From Canna indica (lineage: Eukaryota > Streptophyta > Magnoliopsida > Zingiberales > Cannaceae), in assembly GCA_034359265.1 (NCBI GenBank), contig CP136892.1:8480501-8544500 (forward strand): DNA of 64,000 nucleotides, read 5' to 3'. The notes beneath the pieces are model-generated. The model saw only the letters and a list, made by a program, of their open reading frames with translations, was not told the origin of the DNA and ran no database searches. The translations under genes and the position numbers were made by a program. Shown in pieces: positions 33,401 to 44,600 of the stretch; the first letter of the stretch is position 1; each line of letters begins with the position of its first letter.

Positions 33401-36282
33401 TACATGTAAGATCAAGGGCTTAAGACAAGCTTACATGAGCAGGGCACCATAATCTTTTGAAATACTTATAGTTCTTTAATTTTGCTTGTGTTAGTGTGTA
33501 TTCTCTTAGATTTTTCTCAATGTGGGAGATCGAGGTCTTAACACCAAGAAAATTTGTGATTTTATAGCAACACGAGGAAAGAGCACAAAACACAAGCTGG
33601 GTTGGTATGAACTATGAAGAATGAAAAATATAGATTTCTTTTATTTCTCTTTTTGTCGTTGCTGTTTTAGCAGTCAGGTTAGTCCCTCCATGTAAAAGCT
33701 GGTTCCTGCATGCTTGTTTATGATTTCAGTTAGATCTTAAGATTGTCAAAAGATGAAAGTTATCACACAGTAATAACCTGCTAAATTTAAAGTTTAAACT
33801 AAGTTTACTATTTGGTACAGTCCTTGTAGTTTTCCCTTCTGATGCATGATATTATCAACTGCAGGTTGTTGGTGGAAATAAAGGAGGCATTGTAGTCATT
33901 GTAGAGAACCTCCGAGGTTTTGTTCCATTTTCACAGATATCAACAGTAAGTGCCCTTCAGCTTCAGATGCAATTCTAATATTGCTCTTGATTGGAACCTC
34001 AAAGTTTGATTTTCAGGATTAACATGTTTTACATGTTTTGATTCTATAATTGCAATTTACTTGAAACTCAAAGTTACATTGCCACTGCAATTTACATGTT
34101 TTGATTCTATAGTTGCAAGTTATCTTTACTTGATCAGTTGATCTTGCTGTTTAGATTTTGAAATAGCAGATAGTAAAATTGTCCCTATCATGTACTTCAG
34201 AATATGTGCATGTATGTTTTGTTAGCCTAATTATTTAAAGTATCAATCCTAAGAAAAAGATTGAGAAATTGCTTTATATCCTTCCACGACATATTGAGAA
34301 AAAGATTAATTCTATATGGGTTGATAACATATTTATATTTACATTGAAACAGATTACATGATTGAAATCCAGTCATAGGTTAAGCATATTTGTGCAACGA
34401 GCGAAAGGAAATAAACATGGATGCATAACATAATAACTCTATTAAATCAAATGTTAGGACTGTTTAAAACAAGTCTCACAATGCAAAATATTTTGTTTCT
34501 AATATCATTGTCTCAGTTTTTAATTTTCAAAATTTCAAATCTCCAATAGAAGTATAGAATGGCTAGAGATTTGGCGATTCAAGATTATTGTGTTGTATAC
34601 TATGCCTAGATTTCTAAAGTGCACTATGGTCTGAAAGTTTAAGTTATTAGGCTAGTTGAGGGTGGAAAAATGGCAAAAGCATACTACACAAGACAACTGC
34701 CCACTGCCTCACACACAAGCCTTTTTTTGTAAATAAGCACAAACAAGTTATTGTATGCTACAGGGCTTGTTATACATGAGAAGTTGCATCAAGTGGATCT
34801 TAGAACTGTGCCTATTACTCCATCAACTGGATCAAGGGCATGCCAACTACTAAAAGTTGCATTACTTCTTTACCTTTTTAAGCTGATTTATTAGTTTCAA
34901 TGTTTTAAGATGGCCTTTTTATTTTAAGTCCAGCAATCTTGCTTTAAGACTTCCATAGTTTTTATTCCTTTTAATGAATCTGATGAACATCCATGGTGCA
35001 ACTAATTGATTGTTGATTGATTTATATCATAAACAAATTAGAAAGCAACAGCAGAAGAACTCATTGATAAAGAGCTACTACTTAAATTTGTGGAGGTTGA
35101 TAAGGAGCAATCTAAGCTTATTCTCAGCAACCGCAAGGTCATTGCTGATAGTCAGGCGCAACTTGGGATTGGATCAGTCGTAGTAGGAATTGTTCAAAGC
35201 CTTAAACCTTATGGTGCTTTTATTGACATTGGTGGAGTCGATGGTCTGCTCCATGTTAGCCAAATTAGTCATGATCGGATCTCTGACATCTCAACAGTCC
35301 TACAACCCGGTGACACCTTGAAGGTACTTTTTTTTAAAAGAACTTAGTACTGTCCATTTTTCCTCTTTCTCCTGGAGTTTATCCCTATAAACTATTTTCA
35401 ACTTTTCATAGGTAATGATACTAAGCCAGGATCGTGAAAGACGTCGAGTAAGCCTTTCTACTAAAAAGCTAGAACCAAGCCCCGGTGATATGATCCGCAA
35501 TCCAAAGCTTGTTTTTGAGAAGGTAAAAATAATGTTTTTATTCTCGAACAATTTACAAATTGTAGGGTTGACAATGTTGGTTGTGGCTTGCATCAGGCAG
35601 ATGAGATGGCTCATGTATTCCGACAAAGGATAGCCCAAGCAGAGGCCATGGCTCGTGCCGACTTGCTAAGATTCCAGCCTGAGGTACTTCAAGAGCATGT
35701 TTGTTTCATAGGATAATGGATGATAGGATAATGAATTGATTAATATCTATTGTTTGTTTGGTGCATGTATTAGTAGAAAATGAGAATAGAAGAATATAAA
35801 ATTGATATTATATTCGATGTACACCAGATTTAAAAAATTCATATCCAATCCTCCTTCATTTAGTATCCAATCATATTCTATCCTATCCAATGAAACGAAC
35901 ATATACCATAAGAGTGTTTGACTATTACTTGCTTACTTAGGGAACTAAGGAACAAAAACCATTAAATATTCCTTTTCAATTTGAAGTCTCTTACTCCAAC
36001 CATGCCTTCTTGCTTTCTTTAGGATATAGGTTTACTTAAAATCAATTGAAGATAAAATTTCACATGTTTATTTGGTGTTGTTAGTTATAAGTTATAACTC
36101 ATGAATGCATCCTTGCATCTTTATATATAAGATTATCCCCCAATATTTGATTAACTTGTTTTCTTTCTTCCCTTTGGCAGAGTAGTTTGTCTCTTAACTC
36201 TGAGGGAATTCTTGGAGCCCTTTCAAAAGACTTGCCCACTGAGGGTTTGAACCTGAATGACATACCTTCAGCGGAAATGTAA
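30488..36282 (+). CDS. RPS1: Plastid 30S ribosomal protein S1 (nuclear-encoded)
   Basis: Seven exons join in frame: 30488-30805, 30923-31198, 33865-33945, 35042-35323, 35412-35522, 35597-35683 and 36181-36282. They encode 418 residues, close to the usual length of about 410-420. Residues 1-45 form a Ser/Arg/Ala-rich, acid-poor plastid transit peptide. Three S1 RNA-binding domains follow at about 102-172 ([20 protein letters not shown]), 196-262 ([20 protein letters not shown]) and 267-340 ([20 protein letters not shown], then [11 protein letters not shown]). The protein binds mRNA on the plastid small subunit during translation initiation. The frame is open upstream, but ATG 30488 was chosen because it gives a proper transit peptide. 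Exon 1 is much more GC-rich than the later exons. Intron 2 is large (about 2.7 kb). Confidence 0.96.
31199..33864 (+). other. Large intron 2 of RPS1
   Basis: This 2.67-kb intron has GTGAGA at its donor and CTGCAG at its acceptor. An imperfect direct repeat of about 90 bp occurs at 33338-33425 and 33455-33545 (landmarks TATAGCTC/TATAGTTC, GTGTATTCTC and AGATTT). I see no coding region inside it. Confidence 0.6.
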
Positions 36283-36592
36283 ATAAGAGTTGACTTTTCG
36301 ATGTTGATGCCTTCAAATGAACCATGGCTGTTCAAATATTTTTTGATCATAAATTTTGGGAGTAGTAATTTTATGCCTAGAACAAAGAGTTTCTTCTAAT
36401 GGGAAAGGGGGATTTTTTTTTTCTCTACTGTCTAATTGATGTATGTAAACCTTCGCACTTTCTATTTTATAAGGGTTTTACATACGCCATGGTTAGATTT
36501 ATTGAATTGAATAACAAAAATAGTATTGGAATCACAGAAAATCATTTAGTTGACTTTTCTGTTCTTCACTTACTTTTATTTTAAAGATTTTT

Positions 36593-36946
36593 TTGAGAAA
36601 TTTTTAAATCAGGAATTAAATTTTAATAATACTAATTTTACTTTCGCAAGTGTTTAACCGGTTAGTCATTTTTGCAAAAACGGTCAAATGTGTTGTAAAA
36701 AATTAAAATACATAGATATATCACTTCAAATATTAGTTCAATGTTTTTAAAAATTAATTCACATCATATTGAATTAATTTTAATGCTAAAAGTAATTTTT
36801 TTTCATAATTTTTTTTTCATCATAAATATGCAGTATTATCAAAGTGTCTAACGGGCTAGATATTTTTATAGAGGGTAAAATTAACATTATGAAAATTTGA
36901 TTCTGAATTTCTGATAAATAATTCAGATTTAGGAATTTTTCTTCGT
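36593..36946. mobile_element. Inverted-repeat MITE just downstream of RPS1
   Basis: The first ~80 bases (TTTAAATCAGGAATTAAATT, then TTTACTTTCGCAAGTGTTTA) are similar to the reverse complement of the last ~90 (GAAAAATTCCTAAATCTGAA, then ATTTTACC and CGTTAGACACTTTG). The length is about 350 bp and nothing is encoded. The target duplication is obscured by T-runs. The sequence from 36947 to 37230 is AT-rich with no feature. Confidence 0.45.
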
Positions 36947-37239
36947 CATAATCCCGTTTTAAAAAATTATTGTATATATTGAGTATTTATAATAATCTGA
37001 AGATGATTGCTAGGGACATGACACAAGTGTTTGGCTTGAATTAAATTTATCTTAGAGTATTGAATTTTAAATATTTATATTTACTTCTTTATATTAATTT
37101 TTATTGTTGTTTACAACATTAATAATAATCTTTATAGTTATTATTGTTATTTCTTTTCATGGGTGAATTATTAATTACTGTTCATGATAATAATATTTGG
37201 GCCGAACTTGATTGAGTTTGGGCTCCATCTTATATAAAA

Positions 37240-38592
37240 GAAAAATCATACTTTTAGTTCACACAGTTTGCTCGAATTTTAATTGTAGTCTTCATAGTTT
37301 TAAAATTTTAATTTTAGTCCACATACTTTTATTTTCGTTTAGGATTTGGTCCCTACCGTCACATGAGACCTAAACGAAGCTGACGTGGATAACATATGCT
37401 GACTGAACATTGCTGATGTGGACCTACATTGACCAACTTTGTAAACTATGAGGACTAAAATTAAAATTTTGTAAACTATAGAGACTAAAATCAAAATTCA
37501 AGTAAACTATAGGGACCAAAATTATTATTTTTCTTAAAAAATATATTAAAAAAACACAATATATTTTTTAATTTATTTTTAAATAATTATAATATTTAAA
37601 AATATTAAAATTGAGCACACTATAGTAATTTACGTCAATTTGGATGGATTTAAATTGACGTCATCATTAGGCGTCAATTTTTATCCGTTAATTATCCTAA
37701 TTTAGCGTGAATTTCATAGTGGTTGCAGAATTCAAAAATTTGCTCTCCAGATCTGCTCATCTTTTTACTAATCACCTCCTCACCTCCATTTTGATTCTAA
37801 ATTTAGCGCATTCAAAGCAGTTTAAATTAGATTCCAAACGTCAAAAAGTGTTGATTTTCACTATAAGAAATATCGATTTTCCATTAATATCCCTTAACAA
37901 TGCCCACGAAATCATAACAATAATCTTGTATTACGGTGTTGCCACTACAACATATGCATTGATCAAAATGGATCAAAACCGACATTTATTAGAGTGAAAA
38001 TCAACACTTAAACCATTTTGAATGCGCTAAACTTAGGATCAAAATGGAGATGAGGAGGTGATCAATAAAGAGATGAGCAGATCGGGAGAGCATGTTTTCG
38101 AATTCTGCAACCACTATGAAATTTACGTTAAATTAGGGTAATTAACGGATAAAAATTAATGCCTAATGACGACGTCAATTTAAATCCACCCAAATCAACG
38201 TAAATTACTGTAGTGTGCTCAATTTTAATATTTTTAAATATTATAATTATTTATAAATAAATTTAAAAATATCTTGTGTTTTTTTATATATTTCTTAAAA
38301 AAAACAATAATTTAGGTCCCTATAGTTTACTTGAATTTTGATTTTAGTCCATATAATTTACAAAATTTTAGTTTTAGTCCACATACTTTACAAAGTTGGT
38401 CCTTGCATGTTCACGTCAGCAATGTTCAGTCAGCATCTGTTATCCACGTCAGCTCCGTTTAGGTCTCATGCGATGGTAGAGACCAAATTTTAAACGGAAA
38501 TAAAGTGTGGGAATTAAAATCAAAATTTTAAAACTATGGGGACTAAAACTAAAATTTGAGTAAACTGTGGGGACCAAAAGCATGATTTTCCC
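37240..38592. mobile_element. Long-terminal-inverted-repeat Mutator-like (foldback) element (1.35 kb)
   Basis: An exact 9-bp target duplication, TATATAAAA, flanks it (37231-37239 and 38593-38601). The outer ends read GAAAAATCATACTTTTAG and, from the right, GGGAAAATCATGCTTTTGG. The two arms are inverted copies of each other almost to the centre near 37915, leaving only a few tens of bases between them. This makes the element an almost perfect 1.3-kb palindrome. No transposase is encoded. A transcript crossing it would fold into a long hairpin. Confidence 0.9.
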
Positions 38593-38710
38593 TATATAAA
38601 ATAAAGCACATTAGCCTGTTAAAGACCCGGAAGCTAATTTTCATTTTGACCCTCTATCTTGTCGTTCTTACGGTTTCACTCCTTGAGTTTAAAAAGATTC
38701 AATTGAGTCT

Positions 38711-38883
38711 CACCTCGATACCCATTACGATAAAGCTAAAAGAGATAATGCATTGGAGATGCGATGATAAAGGAGGGGAGCAAGGGAAGTTAGCGAAGAT
38801 TACCTAGAATCCGAAAGGAAAATACACATTGAAGCATCCTCAACCTCAATTCTGACGTCTGAACTCGAGAAGCCGAGAGACTA
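38711..38883 (-). pseudogene. Inverted, truncated copy of the 5' end of the AP-3 mu gene
   Basis: The complement strand matches 41600-41705 of the downstream AP3M gene at roughly 94%. The match covers the leader (CTCTCGGCTTCTCGAGTTC), the start codon (38837-38835), all of exon 1 and the first bases of intron 1 (GTAATCTT.GCTAACT). It then jumps, after about 40 bases, into exon 3 (CGCATCTCCAATGCATTATC), so exon 2 is absent. Exon 3 is deleted internally between two ATGGG pentamers, joining ATCGTAATGGG to TATCGAGGTGAG. A one-base loss in a T-run also shifts exon 1. It is non-coding debris. It lies about 2.7 kb upstream of the functional exon 1 in opposite orientation. Confidence 0.85.
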
Positions 38884-39242
38884 AGGTAGCATTGGACAAA
38901 ACCATTAAATTAAGAGTATTCTAGTTTGGCATAATTTTAAGGTGCATTGGACAAAATATTTTGTCAGTATTTGTTTGCTAAACGATATCAAGTACAAGAT
39001 AAAAATAATATCTCAAGAGAGTACACAAAATTTATTTTCTTGTTATTCCAACTCCAAATGGAGTAACAAGGACTTGCTACTTTAAATTGAAGTAACAAGA
39101 TCTTATTACTTTGGTAAAAAAACTTAAAATGACAATAATAACCTTCATATTTCAAATCCTATTTTTTTCATCCCAATATGTTTGGTGCCCTACAATACCG
39201 TACATGAGAGAGACAAACCCGTGAGTTCTCTACTCTCCTCTT

Positions 39243-40481
39243 TAGGGGTGAGCAAATTTTTTTGATTCATCGGAAAGATTGATTAACTGATCGAACTAAA
39301 ATTGAATTAATTGAATTGAATTAATCTTTATAATTTCGTGTTCGATTAATCGTTAATTTTTTATAAAAAAATAATTTTTAGTTCGGTTGGGATAATTTTC
39401 TATAAAAATTCGGTTTTAACCGAATTTACCGAAAAATTAAGTATAATGAACATTGAACCCTCCCCCGGTCCTAAATCCCGTGCCTCTCACCTCTCCCCCA
39501 AATCGAATTCCCGAATCCCGTCATCCCCTAAGCCCGATCCGTGACCTATCTCATTCTCATCTCTCCCGACTCCCGTCTTCCACCTGTTTCCGCCGCCGCA
39601 ACCTGCCTCCCGTCGGCCGACCGCCCGCCCGCCGTCCAGCATCCCGCAGCTGAGGCGCCTCATCTTCTCTCCCATCCGGCCGGCGCCCATTCCGTGAGTC
39701 CGTCCCTTTCCAGTTTCCGCCGGCGCCTAACCTGCGTCCTCCACCTGCAGATCTGAGTCGCGAGTCTTCTGACCTCGGGCCTTCTCAACTTCAACAGTTT
39801 GTTGCATGAAATTGCCTTGCATTTTAAGTCAAAATTTGATCAAATTTAATTGTAAACTGCAACGAGATCTCAGGTCACCCCAAAGTTGAGAGATTAAAGA
39901 GGAAAATCATAGTCATCTGAATATTAAGCATGCGGTGTTCATAGTTGGTGTTAGAATAATGACAATTTGACAGTTGAAAAATTTCCAACCCTAAAGAACA
40001 GCTAATATGTAGTTCAATACATGTTGCCGGCATTAGGCTGTTTGTAGAAGTGAAATTGCTTTATGTTTTGATGCTAAAAGTTAGTACTTAGTAGGTCCAA
40101 TTCGCTTTAAGTTGGTACTTAATTGCTTTAATCCAGTTAGTACTTAGTAGGATCAAATTGCTTTAAGTTAGTACTTAGTTGGATCAAATTACTTTAAGTT
40201 TTGATGTTTGTTATGTGCACAATTAGATTCTGATCGAACATGTTTGTTCCGCAAGTTAGTACTTAATTGCTTTAAGGTTTGATTCAAATCTGCTTAAATT
40301 TAACAGGTTAAAAAATTCGGTTAATTCGGTAGGTTAACCGAACCGAACTGAATTTTTTCAGTTATTTCAGTCGGTTAACCAAAAAATTTGGTTCAGTAAA
40401 TGGTTATCGGGAAATTACGTGATTCGGTTCGGTTAACCGAATATTCGGTTAATTTACCGAACCGACCAATGCTCACCCCTA
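39243..40481. mobile_element. hAT-type element with GC-rich internal cargo (1.24 kb)
   Basis: The ends are TAGGGGTGAGCAAATTTTTT on the left and, from the right, TAGGGGTGAGCATTGGTCGG. The flanking octamers are CTCCTCTT (39235-39242) and CTCCTCTC (40482-40489), a 7 of 8 match. The interior holds a strongly GC-rich block at about 39452-39780, unlike everything around it, and then several repeats of GTTAGTACTTA with GCTTTAA. Short frames in the GC-rich block have no recognised domain. It may be a captured gene leader or exon. Confidence 0.8.
39452..39780. other. GC-rich block inside the hAT element, possible captured gene fragment
   Basis: The composition changes sharply to CCG/CCT-rich sequence in an AT-rich element. 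There is a possible donor-to-acceptor pair (GTGAGTCC at 39695 and CCTGCAG near 39751), as in a 5' leader or first exon with a short intron. The plus-strand frame is Pro/Arg/Ser-rich and cannot be assigned to a family. The origin is inferred from composition only. Confidence 0.35.
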
Positions 40482-40864
40482 CTCCTCTCCAACCGTTGAA
40501 GCCTTCTTCTCCGACGTCGACGATAACATTGTTGCCTTCTTCTCCAATCGTGGCATAGAGTCAACGATGTTGATGCCTGCAGGTTGTGTCATCAATGATG
40601 CCACGACCTCCCTAGATGTCGCGGCTTGGCAGGAGGCCATGTTGTTGATGCCGCGGCCTAGCTAGGAGGCCGCGTCGTTGATGCCGCGGCCTCCTTGATT
40701 TAAGGTTTTAGCTTTAATTTAATACAAGTTCTCCCATTGGAATTATATAAAACTTGAATATAAACTATCACATCTTTTAGATCAAATGTACAAAAAATCA
40801 TATCTAATGCAAATTAAGTATAATTTAAATTTGAATATGTTCCAATCTATTAATTGAGTTTCTT
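40482..40864. other. Intergenic sequence upstream of AP3M
   Basis: A GC-richer stretch to about 40700 contains short repeats of GATGCCGCGGCCT/GATGCCACGACCT. It is followed by AT-rich sequence. No open frame of note was found. Confidence 0.3.
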
Positions 40865-41384
40865 TACGACCTGCTTGATGAGATAACTAGTCCATCAACT
40901 TCATAGGCACAACTTATTGGCCTAATTCAAATGCTTAAGCTGAAGTTGATGATAGCACACCCATCAAGCCTTATAAATCAATACAACATCCAATATACTC
41001 CCAATGTGGGACTAAACGAGGTATTATAATATTCCTCACTTATTTCTTGACATCCTCATCAAGATCTAACTCAAGTCCAACACATAGCCCCAAGTCACAC
41101 CCAAGTCGGTAGCATGTGAGGCCTAGTCTAGTAGCGTCTCCACCCCTTATCCTGGGCAGCCCTTTCTTGGATAGACTTTCTCACCATGCCTAGGACTAGG
41201 TCCTACTCTAATATCATTTGTTACGACCTGCTCGATGAGATAATTGGTCCATCAACTTCATAGGCACAACCTATTGACCTAATTCAAATGTTTAAACTGA
41301 AGTTGATGGTAGCACACCCATCAAACCTTATAAATCAACACAACATCCAATATACTCCTAATGTGGGACTAAACGAGGTATTAT
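40865..41384 (-). mobile_element. TRIM retrotransposon, minus strand, in the AP3M upstream region
   Basis: Two direct repeats of about 165 bp (40867-41031 and 41219-41384) begin TTACGACCTGC and end GAGGTATTATA. Read on the complement strand, the first LTR ends GGTCGTAACA and is followed by ATGATATTAGAGTAGG, similar to the TGGTATCAGAG methionine-tRNA primer site. The internal part is about 190 bp and non-coding. The flanking duplication is not clean. It sits 260 bp upstream of the AP3M start codon. Confidence 0.7.
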
Positions 41385-41646
41385 ACTTTTAGTTTATTTT
41401 TCATTTTAAATGATTCTAATATATTACGATAATTTGTATGAAAATTATAAAATTAAAGACATAAATTGAGACCTTTACAATTAACGAGCCGAACTAAAAT
41501 AAGAAAAATATTAGGGAGTTAACTGAAATTTACCCTTTAATTTACCACCTCCTCTTATCTCTTCATCAACTCTGTTGCCAGTTTGCTGTCGCTGCTGCCA
41601 TAGTCTCTCGGCTTCTCGAGTTCAGACATCGGAATTAAGGTTGAGG

Positions 41647-44600
41647 ATGCTTCAATGTGTATTTTTCCTTTCGGATTCTGGGTAATCTTTGCTAACTCTA
41701 TGTTTGTTTGACCTATTGTTCACTTGGAGATTGTTCTCGTTTTCCTTGTCTTTGAATATTCAGCTAATCGTGTTCAGTTGAATTCCTACAGGGAGGTCAT
41801 GCTCGAGAAGCAGATGACTGCCCACCGCGTGGATCGCTCTATTTGCTCTTGGTTTTGGGATTACGTCCTCTCCCAAGGTGGCGATCCATCCAAGGTAAAG
41901 CAAAGCCGGGCCATTGCAAAGATCCAATGTTTATGTTATTGGTTGAGCAGTCGATCAAACTTCTTTTGTTCTTTTTTTCATTTTCCTTTTTCATCAAGAT
42001 TACACCTTTAGCTTATTTGACTGATAATAGTTCTTTTTCGTTCCTTATTTTTCCGGCCCTTATTCTGTGCCTCTGTTTCACCCATTTGTTTGTCTGGTGA
42101 AATAGATATTACCTGTCATTGCATCTCCAACGCATTATCTCTTCCAGCTTTATCGTGATGGGATCATCTTCTTGGCGTGCACTCAGGTGGAAATGCCTCC
42201 ACTAATGGGTATTGAGGTGTGCCCTTAATTCTTGTGTTCAACTAAATGTATCAATCATTTGTAGTATTCTTTTGATACTTAGAAAAGAGATTGCAATTTT
42301 ATATTGTGTAGTTAGATCATTGAAAAATTTGACAAGTGTAGTTTTCGCCCCTTTGACTATAATGGCGACTGAAGATTTGGAAAAACTATGTATTTGTGGA
42401 GCAAAAATAATTGTTTCTGATGCTGGAATGTTAACTATAATGGATGCATTGCATTGGGTGCAAGAGATTAAGTAGAGTTGAAAAGAAAGAGTTTAAGAAG
42501 GTTTTATGCTGGTATTGCTTAAAGAAGAAAGCTATCATACGGATTTAAGACTGAAGTGTTACCTGTTATCAAGTAGAGCTGAAAAGAAAAAGTTTAAGAA
42601 GGTTTTATGGTGCTATAGCTTAAAGTCGAAAGATTTAAGACGAGTGTGACCTTTTGGTTTCAAAACCATGGTGCTTTAATCCATACTTCTCCTCTTGGAA
42701 AGTTGACTCATGTGAAGTGTCAATGTGTGGTATTATGATAAATCTATTATTGTATGATCTGGGCACCAGTTAGGTGCTCCTAAGTACAGGGTGTATGAGT
42801 GATGAGTCATATTATGTCAGTAAGTTATAAGTATGGCAGGTGCATGCCACTTTTCTGTGCCTATATATGATTGAGATTTTATTATTTGTTCAAGGAGTGG
42901 AATGATCTGCACACACACATATTTTCTGGTATTTTTAAAATAACTGTAGAGAGAAAATAATGAAGAATTTTCTTTTCATCACAAACAATGATATGCCACT
43001 TTGCTTAGTACACTGCTTGTAGACCTGTAGTGTGTTAGATTGTTGGTCTTGACTGCCACAGGCATAATGTGTATGATAGCTTAATATTTTTTGGATATGA
43101 ATGAAATTCTAACTTCAGCCACATATGAAGCACAGATGTGGATGTGACATGAGTGGCATAGACACCCTGATGTGACATGTTTTTCAAGAAAGTAGATTAT
43201 GATGCATCTTTGTATGATATTTTATACAACATTATGCCCTTCTATCATATTTTCTGCTAGAGTACTAGTAATAGTAAATTACCTATTTTGAGAAGGTAAA
43301 TATGCTGTACCTCCAGCCTATATGACTTCATCTAATGAGTTTCGTAGCATTTTTTTACTGGGTGCTAGTATCCATTAAATGGATGTCTGGATAATTTTGT
43401 ACTTCGTGACTCATAGAGCTTTATTTTTAATTGACTAGAACATGAGAGTGTTAGTGTCACCATTATTTTCTTATCACTTTGCAGTTCCTTTGTAGAGTTG
43501 CAGATGTATTGTCTGATTACCTAGGAGGATTAAACGAGGACTTGATTAAAGATAATTTTGTAATTGTTTATGAGGTATGTTCCTGAAGTTACTTCGTTAG
43601 TGATTATTGTTCAATATTTTGCTGCTGCTTCTTTTCATACAGCATAACTCTTCTGTTTTTCAAATTATTACACTAGTAATATGAACAATGCATCCTCTTA
43701 AGAAACCAGTATATGCAACATACTACTGGTCTCAACTCAACAGCTGCAGTTATGTGGGATGAAGAGGTTTACATTATAAAGGGGTCATTATGTCAACTAC
43801 TAGAAAATTATTATTATTATTTTTATGTAAACCTGGAACTAAATCAAGACATTGAAAACTATATGATATCTACAATAAGTCCTATGGAAATATAAGATTT
43901 GGTGTGGATAGTATGAAAAAGTTTCATAACCCATCCTCAAATAGTCTTTATCATGTTTTTTGCTGGAAAAGGCCTTCATGGTCTTTTCATGATTAGTATG
44001 ATCTCTTTCAAATGCAAGGCAAAAACAATTTAATGCCATGTTGACATGCATTATACTTCTTGTAAGATTCTATTAGCTATATTCTTGGAATATTTGTGGT
44101 AGGCATATCTGCACACAAGAAAACAATCAGGGCGACTTTTACACCTGTGCAATATAGAATTGTAGGTTTAATCATGAGTCATATACTACATTTCCGAGTC
44201 TTTGCCCTGATATTTTTTATGATTAATAGTTTAACAAACTCTGCCTCATCCACTAGTGGGTTTTGTTAAAGTCCCACATTGGTTAAAATATGGCCAAGAT
44301 AGTCTTTAAATAGTTTGGGCAATCCTCTCCTCATGAGCTAGCTTTTGGGGTGAGTTAGGCCAACTAATTTCTGAACAGGTTTGACTATGTTACTGTGGCA
44401 AGAATCAATTACTTTGGGCTTGTGATGGGATTGGTGTTTGTTGCAACTTTCAAGCCTGTGGATTTTCTTCTAGGTCACTACAACCAAGCTACATTATGAC
44501 ATTCATGAATTTTCAATTTAGATAACTGGGGTATTTATCCACATGAACTTCTTATATTAGATATTTTCATGAATTATCTCATTTAATTATGATGAATGTT

